A stretch of DNA of 46,134 nt from an uncultured bacterium (GTDB taxonomy: Bacteria > Bacillota_I > Bacilli_A > RFN20 > CAG-826): assembly GCA_949299395.1 (NCBI GenBank), contig CASGAB010000008.1, positions 1 to 46,134 on the forward strand, read 5' to 3'. A program made the translations under genes and the position numbers. Position 1 is the first letter of the stretch. Each line of letters begins with the position of its first letter. The notes under the pieces are model-generated. The model ran no database searches, was not told the origin of the DNA, and saw nothing but the letters and a program-made list of their open reading frames with translations. This document shows positions 8,143 through 16,138 of the stretch, piece by piece.

Positions 8143-9855
8143 ATGAAAAAGAAAATTAGTTCATTATTTTTACTTCCTTTACTTTTAAGTGGAATCACTG
8201 CTTGTTCAACTTCAAATAGTGGAGGAACAAGTAGCGGTGGAAACATTTTAATTCATGTTTTAAACGCTGAAGATTATATCGATATGAGTTTACTCGATAC
8301 TTTTTCTGAGATGATTTATAAAAGAGATGGAAAAAGAGTAAGCGTAATTTATGATACATACGATACAAATGAAACAATGTATAACACCTTAAAAACAGGT
8401 AAAACTAGTTATGATCTTATTTGTTGTAGTGAATACATGGTTCAACGTTTAGCAAATGAAGGTTTTTTACATACCCTTGATTTTGATAAACTTCCTAATT
8501 ACACAACTTATACAACTTCATTTTTACATAGTTTTGAAGATGAAACAGGTAAATTAAATCTTCTTCCTGTAAATAATGATGAAGGAAGTTTCACTCTTGC
8601 TGATTATGCCGCAGGTTATATGTGGGGAACTTTAGGAATTTTATATAATCCAGATTATATTTTAAGAAATAATGCTTCTAGATTTAATGAAAATCCAGAA
8701 TGGAGTTCATTATCCTATGATGAAAAAAAGACGAAGATTATCGAAACTTTCCAAAGTGAAGATGGTTATTCATTTTTATGGGATGATTTAATTAAAGGTA
8801 CTCAATCAATTAAAGATTCAATGCGTGATACTTATGCAATTGGAAATTTCGAAGTTTTTAAAGATTATTATTCAAAAACTAGTGATAGTTATGAATTAAG
8901 AAATGAAAAATTTAATGATTGTAGTGATGAAACAATTGAATTAATTAAAGATAAACTTATTGAACTTAAAACTAATATTTTTGGTTTTGAAGTTGATAGT
9001 GGAAAAAACGATATTGTTACTCAAAAAATTGGTGTTAACTGTGCTTGGAGTGGAGATGCCGTTAACTCAATTAATAGAGGATATTATGCTGATGATGATT
9101 GGACAGACCCTCGTGAAGATCCAGTTGAATTATATTATGATATCCCTTCTTTAGGTGCTAATGTTTGGATGGATTGCTTTGCAACTCCTAAACAAGAAGA
9201 TGAAAGCTATTACACTAGCGACACTTATAAATATACTTTAGAATTTTTAGACTTTTTAAGTGATTCAGAAAGTGCTATTTCTAATGTTTATTATAATGGC
9301 TATACATCTTTTATTACTTCACTTTCTAGTAGTGAAACTCATGATAATTTAATGCTCGCTTATATGTTATGGAGTTATGATATGAGTGATGGAGATGATG
9401 ATGAAGATTTATCTTCTTATGAAACATATGATATTACTCCATTTATGAATATTGATGAAAATGTTGATGAATTCACAGTTGATTTATCTTATTTAAGTGA
9501 AGAACTATTAGAAGATGAACTTGATGATAGAACTTTTACTTTTAAAAAAGATGAAAATGGCGAATTAAAAATCTTAATTCATTATGATCCGACAACATTT
9601 GAAGGAAGGTTATTAAAAGCTCAATATCCTAGCGCAGAAGAAGTTGATCGACTTTATGTTATGAATGATTATGGAATTCAAAACGATAAAATTGTTTCAA
9701 TGTGGGAGGATGTTAAAGTTAACCCTCTTCCTTTATGGATTACTATTTCTTTAATTATCTTCTTAGTTTTAGTTATAGGTTATTTAGGTTCATATAAACT
9801 TATAAGAATGTATAAACTTAAAAGAAGAAAGAAATTAAGAAGTGAAAATAAATAA
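8143..9855 (+). CDS. potD: Polyamine-binding lipoprotein PotD with an extra C-terminal membrane anchor
   Basis: The extracellular solute-binding component of the pot system. A signal peptide ends in a lipobox with Cys21 (LLSGITAC), followed by a Ser/Gly-rich linker. The core is an extracellular solute-binding fold: ILIHVLNAEDYIDMSLLDTF at the start, YDLICCSEYMVQRL, and AAGYMWGTLGILYNP. At 570 aa it is longer than the usual 350 aa PotD. The extra length is an acidic insert (SDGDDDEDLSSYE region) and a predicted transmembrane helix (about 530-551) with a Lys/Arg-rich cytoplasmic tail. It would thus be anchored at both ends, by lipid and by helix. Polyamine specificity is inferred from the operon. 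Confidence 0.9.
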   Translation: MKKKISSLFLLPLLLSGITACSTSNSGGTSSGGNILIHVLNAEDYIDMSLLDTFSEMIYKRDGKRVSVIYDTYDTNETMYNTLKTGKTSYDLICCSEYMVQRLANEGFLHTLDFDKLPNYTTYTTSFLHSFEDETGKLNLLPVNNDEGSFTLADYAAGYMWGTLGILYNPDYILRNNASRFNENPEWSSLSYDEKKTKIIETFQSEDGYSFLWDDLIKGTQSIKDSMRDTYAIGNFEVFKDYYSKTSDSYELRNEKFNDCSDETIELIKDKLIELKTNIFGFEVDSGKNDIVTQKIGVNCAWSGDAVNSINRGYYADDDWTDPREDPVELYYDIPSLGANVWMDCFATPKQEDESYYTSDTYKYTLEFLDFLSDSESAISNVYYNGYTSFITSLSSSETHDNLMLAYMLWSYDMSDGDDDEDLSSYETYDITPFMNIDENVDEFTVDLSYLSEELLEDELDDRTFTFKKDENGELKILIHYDPTTFEGRLLKAQYPSAEEVDRLYVMNDYGIQNDKIVSMWEDVKVNPLPLWITISLIIFLVLVIGYLGSYKLIRMYKLKRRKKLRSENK

Positions 9856-9857
9856 AA

Positions 9858-9885
9858 ATGAGAACCGAGATGGTTCTCATTTTTT
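9858..9885. terminator. Terminator after potD, usable from both sides
   Basis: ATGAGAACC and GGTTCTCAT enclose a 5-nt loop and are flanked by A-run and T-run. It would end the pot operon on the plus strand and the small minus-strand gene that converges on it. Confidence 0.85.
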
Positions 9886-10042
9886 AAAATATACCGAATA
9901 TTTTAGGAGTAATCGAAGTATAAGTAATATTACCGTTTTTATTTTTAATTTGTTTTGTGTGATATGATTTACCATTAATAGTTAAAGTTCCACTTGAATA
10001 ATATGAAGCTACTAAATCACTATGTTTTTTATTGTTTTCCAT
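9884..10042 (-). CDS. Small orphan protein, 52 aa
   Basis: A short reading frame beginning MENNKKHSDLVASYYSSG and ending TPKIFGIF, with TAA stop. A GGAG ribosome site lies 10 nt before the ATG, and a shared terminator follows directly. Codon use is like its neighbours. There are no membrane segments or cysteines. The repeated polar-aromatic pattern (TLTINGKSYHTK, NGNITYTSITP) suggests a small beta fold. I do not recognise a family. It converges on potD and is divergent from the DUF2130 gene. Confidence 0.6.
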   Translation of the reverse strand: MENNKKHSDLVASYYSSGTLTINGKSYHTKQIKNKNGNITYTSITPKIFGIF

Positions 10043-10155
10043 TAAATTTAATTCTCCTATTAAATAATTTATTAATTAATTTATAGGGTATTTATTTTTA
10101 CTTTTAAATATATAAAATCTAGGTTTAGACAACCCTAAATCCTTTGTTACCAGTT

Positions 10156-10184
10156 TTGACACTTTTAAAAGATGATTTTATATC
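10156..10184 (+). promoter_or_regulatory. Promoter of the DUF2130 gene
   Basis: A consensus -35 TTGACA and a -10 TATATC lie 17 nt apart. A further TATAAT is found at 10195-10200, so initiation could be at either. The start codon at 10246 has its own GGAGG site at 10233-10237. Confidence 0.55.
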
Positions 10185-10245
10185 ACTTTATTTTTATAAT
10201 TTAATAGATAAAATAAAAAATAGGAATTTAATGGAGGTAAAAATA

Positions 10246-11655
10246 ATGAAAGAAATTAATGTAAGTATTAAAGATCAAAATACTTTAGTTTTAGAAGAAG
10301 ATGCATCAAAAGGTGATATTATCGATTTAAATAAAATTACCTCTATTGATAATTCTTTTATCGCTTCTTTAATTGAAAACGAATTAAAAAATCGAATTGA
10401 AGAGGCTAAAAAAGAAGCAATAAAACATAAAGAAGAAGAACTTAAAAATACTTATTTAAAAGAATTAAATGATAAAGAATTAGAAATTCAAAAATTAAAT
10501 AGTGAAATCACTTCTTTAAATGATTCTAAAAATAAAGATATTGCTTTAAAAGAAGTAGAAATTAAAGAAAAATTAGATAAAATTCATCAAGATGAATTAG
10601 AAAAACTAAAAGAAGAAAAAGAAAAATTAAATACTGAATTAATTACTTTAAAAGCAACTCAAAATGCTTTGGTTATTGAAGAAGTTAATAAGGTTGAAAT
10701 GCCTTTAAAAGAAAAAATTTCTAAACTTGAAATCGATAATAATGTCTTAACTAATTCTATTGACGAAAAATTAGCTCTTCAAAAAGCGGAAATCGAAAAC
10801 ACATATAATTTAAAGATTTTTGAAAAAGACAATTTAATTAAAACTAAAGATGAAGAGTTAAATCGACTTAAACTAGCTAAAAGCAGTTTAGGAACAAAAG
10901 GTTTAGGCGAAGAATTAGAAAATTGGTGTTTAAACGAATATGAAACTTTTAAAGTTGCTGGTTTTTCAAACTGCACTTTTGAAAAAGATAATGTTGTTAT
11001 AAAAGAAGAAGATGAAACAAATGGTTCAAAAGCAGATTTTATCTTTAAAGTTTATGCTGAAAACGTTGGAATTGATGAAGAATTATTAACTTCTGTATGT
11101 TTAGAAATGAAAAATGAAAATAATTCCTCAGTTAATAAAAAGAAAAATAGCGATCACTATAATAAACTTGATAAAGATAGAACTAAAAAGGGTTGCCAAT
11201 ATGCACTTTTAGTTAGTGAACTTGAATGGAATTTAGATAATGATGCACCTATTAGAAAGGTTGAAGGTTATAAAGATATGTATATGGTTAGACCACCTTA
11301 TTTTATCGTTTTCCTTTCTTTAGTTAATGCTCTTGCTCTTAAATATCGTGAAATTGTTTTAGAAACAAATAAAGCAAATATTGAATTTGAAGAAAAACAA
11401 AAAATTATTGATACTTTTAATTCGATGAAGAGTGAATATTTACTCCATACAATTGAAAGAATCGCTAAATCAGTCGATGTTATCTTAAAAAATGCAAAAG
11501 ATATTCAAGTAGCTAATGAAAAGATTTTAAAAGAAGTTGATGAAATTAAAAATAATTTAATTGAAAAATATAAAGAAAAGATTGAAAAATTTGATGTTTT
11601 AAAAATCACTAAGAAGATGGATAAAGCCGGAATAGGCGAAGAAAAAGAAGAATAA
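10246..11655 (+). CDS. DUF2130 family coiled-coil protein
   Basis: A soluble 469-aa protein. Residues about 45-215 are a long Lys/Glu-rich coiled coil. About 215-400 match the DUF2130 domain: KGLGEELENW, GSKADFIFKV, SVCLEMKNEN, HYNKLDKDRTKKGCQYALLVSELE and YMVRPPYFIVFLSLVNAL. A second short coiled coil follows. The arrangement resembles RmuC-like proteins with a nuclease-like core (conserved acid, E-x-K in CLEMKNE), and DNA transactions are a possibility, but the family function is unknown to me. I chose the ATG at 10246 because of the GGAGG site and the promoter upstream. It is a single gene closed by a terminator. Confidence 0.85.
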   Translation: MKEINVSIKDQNTLVLEEDASKGDIIDLNKITSIDNSFIASLIENELKNRIEEAKKEAIKHKEEELKNTYLKELNDKELEIQKLNSEITSLNDSKNKDIALKEVEIKEKLDKIHQDELEKLKEEKEKLNTELITLKATQNALVIEEVNKVEMPLKEKISKLEIDNNVLTNSIDEKLALQKAEIENTYNLKIFEKDNLIKTKDEELNRLKLAKSSLGTKGLGEELENWCLNEYETFKVAGFSNCTFEKDNVVIKEEDETNGSKADFIFKVYAENVGIDEELLTSVCLEMKNENNSSVNKKKNSDHYNKLDKDRTKKGCQYALLVSELEWNLDNDAPIRKVEGYKDMYMVRPPYFIVFLSLVNALALKYREIVLETNKANIEFEEKQKIIDTFNSMKSEYLLHTIERIAKSVDVILKNAKDIQVANEKILKEVDEIKNNLIEKYKEKIEKFDVLKITKKMDKAGIGEEKEE

Positions 11656-11664
11656 ATAACAAAA

Positions 11665-11686
11665 AAACGCGATAATTATCGCGTTT
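11665..11686. terminator. 22-bp palindromic terminator between convergent genes
   Basis: AAACGCGATAA and its exact complement TTATCGCGTTT abut without a loop spacer. The A-run on its left gives a U-tract on the minus strand, so it suits tRNA-Cys best. It also closes the DUF2130 gene. Confidence 0.8.
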
Positions 11687-11698
11687 AAGTTATTAATT

Positions 11699-11773
11699 TG
11701 GAGCTTCCTAGCGGATTTGAACCACTGATCACTGAGTTGCAGTCAGTTGCCTTACCAGCTTGGCTAAGGAAGC
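11699..11773 (-). tRNA. tRNA-Cys(GCA)
   Basis: A 75-nt cloverleaf on the minus strand. The anticodon stem ACTGA/TCAGT surrounds CTGCAAC (anticodon GCA), the acceptor is GCTTCCT/AGGAAGC, the T loop is TTCAAAT, and CCA is encoded. Confidence 0.97.
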
Positions 11774-11795
11774 ATATGTTTTAAAATGCTTAATT

Positions 11796-11824
11796 AATAT
11801 ATCATAGAATATATTTAACTTCAA
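11796..11824 (-). promoter_or_regulatory. Promoter of tRNA-Cys
   Basis: On the minus strand TTGAAG and TATATT are separated by 17 nt, with the -10 box about 22 nt before the tRNA. It is divergent from the tRNA-Pro promoter. Confidence 0.6.
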
Positions 11825-11855
11825 GAAAGAAGAATCAAGATAGTTAAAAATAATC

Positions 11856-11884
11856 TTGCATTATGAATATACTCTCGATATAAT
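11856..11884 (+). promoter_or_regulatory. Promoter of tRNA-Pro
   Basis: TTGCAT and a perfect TATAAT are separated by 17 nt, with the -10 box ending 18 nt before the tRNA. Confidence 0.75.
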
Positions 11885-11902
11885 AATTGAGCGTTAAAAA
11901 TA

Positions 11903-11979
11903 CGGGGCGTAGCGTAGCTTGGTATCGCGTCTGCTTTGGGAGCAGAAGGCCGCAGGTTCAAATCCTGTCGCCCCGACCA
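11903..11979 (+). tRNA. tRNA-Pro(TGG)
   Basis: A 77-nt cloverleaf: acceptor CGGGGCG/CGCCCCG, anticodon stem TCTGC/GCAGA around TTTGGGA (anticodon TGG), T loop TTCAAAT, encoded CCA. The anticodon can read all four Pro codons by wobble in small genomes. Confidence 0.97.
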
Positions 11980-11994
11980 TTTAATAAATTAATT

Positions 11995-12020
11995 CACTTC
12001 TTATATAAGAAGTGTTTTTT
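11995..12020 (+). terminator. Terminator of tRNA-Pro
   Basis: CACTTCTTAT followed directly by ATAAGAAGTG and TTTTTT gives a palindromic hairpin with U-tract. Confidence 0.85.
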
Positions 12021-12099
12021 ATTTTATCGAATAGTTATTGAAAATCCTTAATCTATATACAAATTCCTTTAAAATTATGATGTTTATCGGAGTTTAATA

Positions 12100-12774
12100 A
12101 TGAATAAAAATAATTGTCAAAAAAATAGATATTAATAATTGGAATAGGAAAGAATTATTTGAAGAGTTTATTAATATGACTTCTTCAATTTATACAATGA
12201 CAGTAAGAATGAATGTTACAAAATTAGTTAATTATTCTAAAGAAAATAACCAATCTTTCTTCATTAATTTTCTATATTTTGCTTTAAAAGAACTAAATAA
12301 AATTCCTGAATTTAGAATGAGAATTCATAATAATGAACCTTATATATATAATAATCTTGATGCGAGTTTCACTTTAATGAATAATTTTGGATATTTTGTA
12401 AATACAAGTGTCAAATTAAGTGATTATAAAACTTTTTATAATGATGTTAAAAATATTATCGAAATTTCTAAAAAAAAGAAAAGAATACACATCCGCTTGA
12501 TTCAGATTTAACTAGGGTCGATCTTATTTATTTTTCTTCAATTTCATGGGTTGATTATGAAGCAATGACTTTACCAGTTCTAACTAGTAAATACGATTCG
12601 AATAATCAAACTTATAATATTGTTCCTTGCGTTGGACGGGGAAAATATGTTGAAGAAAATAACGAATATAAAATGTCTATGCATATAAAGGTATCCCATG
12701 CTTTTATTGATGGAAAACCTCTTTCTGATGCCTTTAATAATATTCAAGAGGCAATTAATAAATTAACTTTTTAA
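12100..12774 (+). pseudogene. Chloramphenicol acetyltransferase-like protein, two frameshifts
   Basis: The three pieces join to a CAT-family acetyltransferase of about 220 aa: KIDINNWNRKELFEEF, then TSSIYTMTVRMNVTKL, then the C-terminal IKVSHAFIDGKPLSDAF with the catalytic His and the DG pair of the CAT motif. The gene begins at the ATG at 12100 (GGAG upstream). It leaves frame in an A7 run (12119-12125), and removing one A restores it. It leaves frame again in the A8 run near 12470-12477, where one base seems lost. This is either a decayed gene or homopolymer error in the assembly. Codon CGG at 12637-12639 (VG-x-GKYVEE) falls where the family usually has Trp (TWGKY). Resistance function cannot be assumed. 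Confidence 0.75.
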
Positions 12775-12890
12775 AATTTTTGCTTTTTACTGAGTATTTT
12801 CTAATTTAAAGAGATATATTTTATTATCTTTTATATAACTAACTTTGATATAATTTTCTTATCAATTAATTAAGGAAATATTAGTCTTTT

Positions 12891-14216
12891 ATGTGGTATG
12901 AAATTTTATATCAAGTTTTAACAATTATTAATAACATAATTTTAATCATTATCGGAATTCCTTTTATTCTTCAAATTATTTATATGCTTCTTTTTTGGCT
13001 TAAAAAAAGAACTTATAAAAAAAGTGATAAATTAAATAGAGTTTGTATAGTTATTCCTGCTCGAAATGAAGAAGATGTTATTTATGATACAGTTAAAGAA
13101 TTAAAAACTAAACAAACATACAACATGGATTATGTTGATATTTATGTAATTGTCGATAATACAACCGACAATACTGCTCAAAGAGCAATTGAAGCTGGAG
13201 CAAAAGTTATAATTCATAATGATCCAAATACTCATCAAGTTTCTTATGCTCTTGATTATGGAATTAAAGAAATCTTAAAAACTGGCATAAAATACGATTA
13301 TTTAATTAGATTTGATGCCGATAATCATTGCAATAATGAATTTATTTCTTTAATGAATGATGCTTATAATAGCGGAATTAAAATTGCCCGTCCTTATGAA
13401 AGCGCAATTAATTTAACTCAATCTAAATATACAAAAGCTTGCGGATTATATTATATTTTTGATTCCCGTTTTTCTTCGAGAGTTAGAGAAAAACTTCATT
13501 TAGATGCCCATGTTAATGGCCCAGGAGCAATGTTTGCTTTTGAAATATTTGAAAAAATTGGTGGATATGATGCAACTTCAATTTGTGAAGATACCGAATT
13601 TTATTTTTTAAGAATGCTTGAAGGATATAAGTGTCACTTTGTTGAAGATGCTGTAGTTTATGAAGATTTACCATCTACTTTTAAAGATACTTATGCAAGA
13701 AATAGAAGATTAGGTGGTGGAAATATACGTCTTTTTGGTAAATATTTCTTTAAATTTATTTGGAGAAGTATTAAAGAACTTAGATTTTCTTATATCGAAA
13801 ATCTTTTAACATTTATTTTTATTCCAATCTGTTTAATTTTATGTACTTGGCTTCCTGCATATTATATTTATGATTTAATCTATTTAGGATTAAACGGCAT
13901 GTGGGATCAATTTAATATGACTTTAATGATTATTGGTTTCTGTTTACTTGTTTTATTTATGTTTGCAGGTATTTTCCAAGGTGCTTTACTTGTTATTTTA
14001 GATTATAAAAAGATGGGCGCTAAAAAAAGAAGAGAACTTATTTCTGGAGTTATTTTATTCCCATTTTACTCAGTAATTTATATTGTTACGATTTCTATTG
14101 GTATCGTTACAAAACCAAAATGGATTAAAGTTAACCGTAATGCTCATATTAATAAAAATATAATTGAAGAAGATAATAATAGTAGTGAAAATAATAATAA
14201 TAATGAAAATAAATAA
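12891..14216 (+). CDS. Membrane glycosyltransferase, family 2
   Basis: A processive-type GT2 enzyme, 441 aa. It has one N-terminal membrane helix (about 8-34), a GT-A domain with VIPARNEEDVI (about 49), the metal-binding RFDADN (about 142) and the catalytic-base region CEDTEF (about 223), and YARNRRLGGGN in place of the QxxRW motif. Three C-terminal hydrophobic segments and an Asn-rich tail (NNSSENNNNNENK) follow. It resembles the second GT2 at 22510. The acceptor and sugar are unknown; envelope polysaccharide or glycolipid is most likely. TATAAT lies at 12849-12854. The aldo/keto reductase gene follows after 18 nt. Confidence 0.88.
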   Translation: MWYEILYQVLTIINNIILIIIGIPFILQIIYMLLFWLKKRTYKKSDKLNRVCIVIPARNEEDVIYDTVKELKTKQTYNMDYVDIYVIVDNTTDNTAQRAIEAGAKVIIHNDPNTHQVSYALDYGIKEILKTGIKYDYLIRFDADNHCNNEFISLMNDAYNSGIKIARPYESAINLTQSKYTKACGLYYIFDSRFSSRVREKLHLDAHVNGPGAMFAFEIFEKIGGYDATSICEDTEFYFLRMLEGYKCHFVEDAVVYEDLPSTFKDTYARNRRLGGGNIRLFGKYFFKFIWRSIKELRFSYIENLLTFIFIPICLILCTWLPAYYIYDLIYLGLNGMWDQFNMTLMIIGFCLLVLFMFAGIFQGALLVILDYKKMGAKKRRELISGVILFPFYSVIYIVTISIGIVTKPKWIKVNRNAHINKNIIEEDNNSSENNNNNENK

Positions 14217-14234
14217 GTAGAGAGTATTTTAGTT

Positions 14235-15146
14235 ATGGAAAAAAGTAAGATTATTCAAGGATTAATGAGATTAAAAAATATTAATGAAGAAGAATTATAT
14301 GAATTGGTTAAATTTGATTTATCTAACGGGATTAATTTTTTTGATATTTCAGATATTTATAATGATGGAGAATGCGAAACAAAACTTGGGAATGTTTTAA
14401 AAGCTCATCCAGAATTAAGAGAAAAAATGATTATTCAAACTAAATGTGGAATCTTGAAAAAAATAGAAGAAGATGTTGTCTATTATGATTTAAGTAAAGA
14501 ACATATTAAAGAGGCATTAAAAGCATCTTTAAAAAGAATGAATCTTACTTATGTTGATTATTTTTTATTCCATCGTCCTGATATCTTTTTTGATGCAAAA
14601 GAAGCAAATGAAACAATAAAAGAACTTATGGATGAAGGGTTAATTAAGCATTTTGGAGTTTCTAATTTTAATGAATCTTTAATTGAATATATTGAAAAAG
14701 AAGAAACTAATCCTATTAAAGTAGAAGTAAATCAACTTCAACTTGGTTTAGCTCATTTAAAAATGATTGAAAGTGTATTCAATTTCAATACCAATTTTAA
14801 TGACGGAACTTATAAGTCTGGAGAAATTTTCTTCTATTTAAAAAGAAAAAATATCGATTTACAATCTTGGTCACCTTTCCAAGTTGGAATGTTCCAAGGA
14901 TTAATTTTTAATGATCCAAAATATAAAGAAGTTAACGATTATTTAGAAGTTTTAGCTAAAAAATATAATACAAATAAGAGTGCAATCATTATTTCTTTCC
15001 TTTTAATGCTTGGAGAAAATGTTTATGTAATTAATGGTTCAACAAATAAAGAACACATAAAAGAAGCTTTAGAGGGCATAAAAATAAAATTATTAAAAGA
15101 AGAGTGGTATACTTTATATCGTAAGAGCGGTTCAATCTTACCTTAA
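14235..15146 (+). CDS. Aldo/keto reductase
   Basis: An NAD(P)H-dependent oxidoreductase of the TIM-barrel AKR superfamily, 303 aa. Catalytic residues are visible in order: Asp and Tyr in FDISDIYNDGECETKLG (about 36-52), Lys in IIQTKCGIL (about 75), His in DYFLFHRPD (about 113), then GVSNFN, VEVNQLQLGL and the cofactor stretch SAIIISFLL with INGSTNKEHIKEAL near the C-terminus. It resembles the YdhF-like subgroup. The physiological substrate is not evident. It sits in a run with the upstream GT2 and the downstream DtxR-like gene, both within 20 nt. Confidence 0.9.
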   Translation: MEKSKIIQGLMRLKNINEEELYELVKFDLSNGINFFDISDIYNDGECETKLGNVLKAHPELREKMIIQTKCGILKKIEEDVVYYDLSKEHIKEALKASLKRMNLTYVDYFLFHRPDIFFDAKEANETIKELMDEGLIKHFGVSNFNESLIEYIEKEETNPIKVEVNQLQLGLAHLKMIESVFNFNTNFNDGTYKSGEIFFYLKRKNIDLQSWSPFQVGMFQGLIFNDPKYKEVNDYLEVLAKKYNTNKSAIIISFLLMLGENVYVINGSTNKEHIKEALEGIKIKLLKEEWYTLYRKSGSILP

Positions 15147-15158
15147 TATAAAAAATTT

Positions 15159-15530
15159 ATGAGTAAAATTTATAACGAAAGTGAAGAAATGTATCTTGAA
15201 ACGATTTTAGTTTTAAGAAATGAAAAAAAGGATGTTCATGCAATTGATATTTCTAATCGCATGAATTTTTCTCGTGCTTCAGTTTCTAGAGCAGTTCAAA
15301 ATTTAAAAAATAAAGGTTATATCGATATATTAAGTAATGATTCAATCATCCTTTTAAAAAAAGGCGAAGAATATGCTGATAAAATTTATAGCAGACATAA
15401 AACACTAACCGAATTTTTAATTAAATTAGGTGTTAAAAACGAAGTTGCTGAAGAAGATGCGTGTAAAATAGAGCATGTCGTAAGCGATGAAACTATTGAA
15501 GCAATAAAAAAATATAATTCCACACATTAA
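15159..15530 (+). CDS. DtxR/MntR-family metal-dependent regulator
   Basis: A 123-aa transcription regulator. The N-terminal winged helix (SEEMYLETILVLRNEKKDVHAIDISNRMNFSRASVSRAVQNLKNKGYI) matches the DtxR family. The C-terminal metal-binding and dimerisation helix contains H-x-V-S-x-E (EHVVSDETIEAI). The SH3-like domain of long DtxR is absent, as in MntR/IdeR short forms and in regulators beside feo genes. The two feoA genes carry the FeoA/SH3 domain separately. It lies directly upstream of the feo operon and is the obvious candidate to sense Fe2+ (or Mn2+) and repress it. Confidence 0.88.
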   Translation: MSKIYNESEEMYLETILVLRNEKKDVHAIDISNRMNFSRASVSRAVQNLKNKGYIDILSNDSIILLKKGEEYADKIYSRHKTLTEFLIKLGVKNEVAEEDACKIEHVVSDETIEAIKKYNSTH

Positions 15531-15543
15531 TTGTGTGGTTTTT
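15520..15543 (+). terminator. Terminator overlapping the DtxR-like stop codon
   Basis: CCACACA and TGTGTGG form a stem followed by TTTTTC. The stop codon is in the loop. It separates the upstream genes from the feo promoter. Confidence 0.75.
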
Positions 15544-15578
15544 CTTTAAAATATTTGTTACCTATAACTAACTTTTTC

Positions 15579-15607
15579 TTTACATTTTTTTGAAAGAGGT
15601 ATTAAAT
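15579..15607 (+). promoter_or_regulatory. feo operon promoter
   Basis: TTTACA and TTAAAT are separated by 17 nt, about 70 nt before feoA. This is the only plausible sigma-A site in the short gap between the terminator and feoA. Confidence 0.5.
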
Positions 15608-15614
15608 ATAGTTG

Positions 15615-15634
15615 TTGTTAGCGATGGTTAACAA
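15615..15634. promoter_or_regulatory. Candidate metal-regulator operator
   Basis: TTGTTA and TAACAA enclose 8 nt just downstream of the -10 box, over the expected start of transcription. Such dyads are typical DtxR/MntR-family operators, and the regulator gene is adjacent. The assignment is inference. Confidence 0.45.
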
Positions 15635-15676
15635 AATTAAATAACAAATTTATTTAATGGAGGATTTAGAAAGTAT

Positions 15677-15889
15677 ATGCCAATTGCAATTGCGCCTTTA
15701 AATACCCCACTGAGGGTAATAAGGATATCATCAGATCCTAAAGTTAAAAAACATTTGGAAAGTCTTGGAATAACAATTAATTCAACAATAACTATTCTTT
15801 CTTCGGATTCCGGAAATGTAGTCATTATGATTAAAGATGGAAGATTAGCTCTTGATAAAGTTATTGCAAGCACAATTTTTGTTTGTTAG
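15677..15889 (+). CDS. feoA: Ferrous iron transport protein A, first copy
   Basis: A 70-aa FeoA/SH3-like domain protein: MPIAIAPLNTPLRVIRISSD, KKHLESLGITINSTITILSS, and MIKDGRLALDKVIASTIFV. FeoA binds the cytoplasmic face of FeoB and is required for Fe2+ uptake, though its exact role is unsettled. A GGAGG site lies at 15660-15664, a rather long 12 nt before the ATG. The second feoA follows after 11 nt. Two tandem FeoA proteins before FeoB are common in Firmicutes. Confidence 0.88.
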   Translation: MPIAIAPLNTPLRVIRISSDPKVKKHLESLGITINSTITILSSDSGNVVIMIKDGRLALDKVIASTIFVC

Positions 15890-15900
15890 GAGTATTTATT

Positions 15901-16137
15901 ATGGAAAAAACGCTAGATACTTTTAAAGTAGGAGAAAAAGGTATTATAGTAGCCGTAAATGGAGAGGGAGTTACTCGAAGAAGACTGTTTGATATGGGTG
16001 TTACACCTGGTGCTTGTGTATTTTTAAGAAAAAAAGCACCACTTGGAGATCCAATTGAAGTTACAATTAGAAATTATGAGTTAACTTTAAGAAAAAGTGA
16101 AGCTAAAAATGTTGTTATGAAAGTTGAGGGTGAATAA
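15901..16137 (+). CDS. feoA: Ferrous iron transport protein A, second copy
   Basis: A 78-aa FeoA domain protein: MEKTLDTFKVGEKGIIVAVNG, TRRRLFDMGVTPGACVFLRKKAPLGDPIEV, and LRKSEAKNVVMKVEG. This copy has the classical RRLFDMGVTPG motif and is closer to canonical FeoA than the first. I chose the ATG at 15901 because GGAG sits 9 nt upstream. The feoB ATG follows directly after its stop. Confidence 0.93.
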   Translation: MEKTLDTFKVGEKGIIVAVNGEGVTRRRLFDMGVTPGACVFLRKKAPLGDPIEVTIRNYELTLRKSEAKNVVMKVEGE

Positions 16138-16138
16138 T

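Noticed and set aside
10144-10245. Longer N-terminus for the DUF2130 protein from an upstream start
   Set aside because: The upstream part overlaps the TTGACA/TATATC promoter and has no ribosome site, whereas the ATG at 10246 follows GGAGG.
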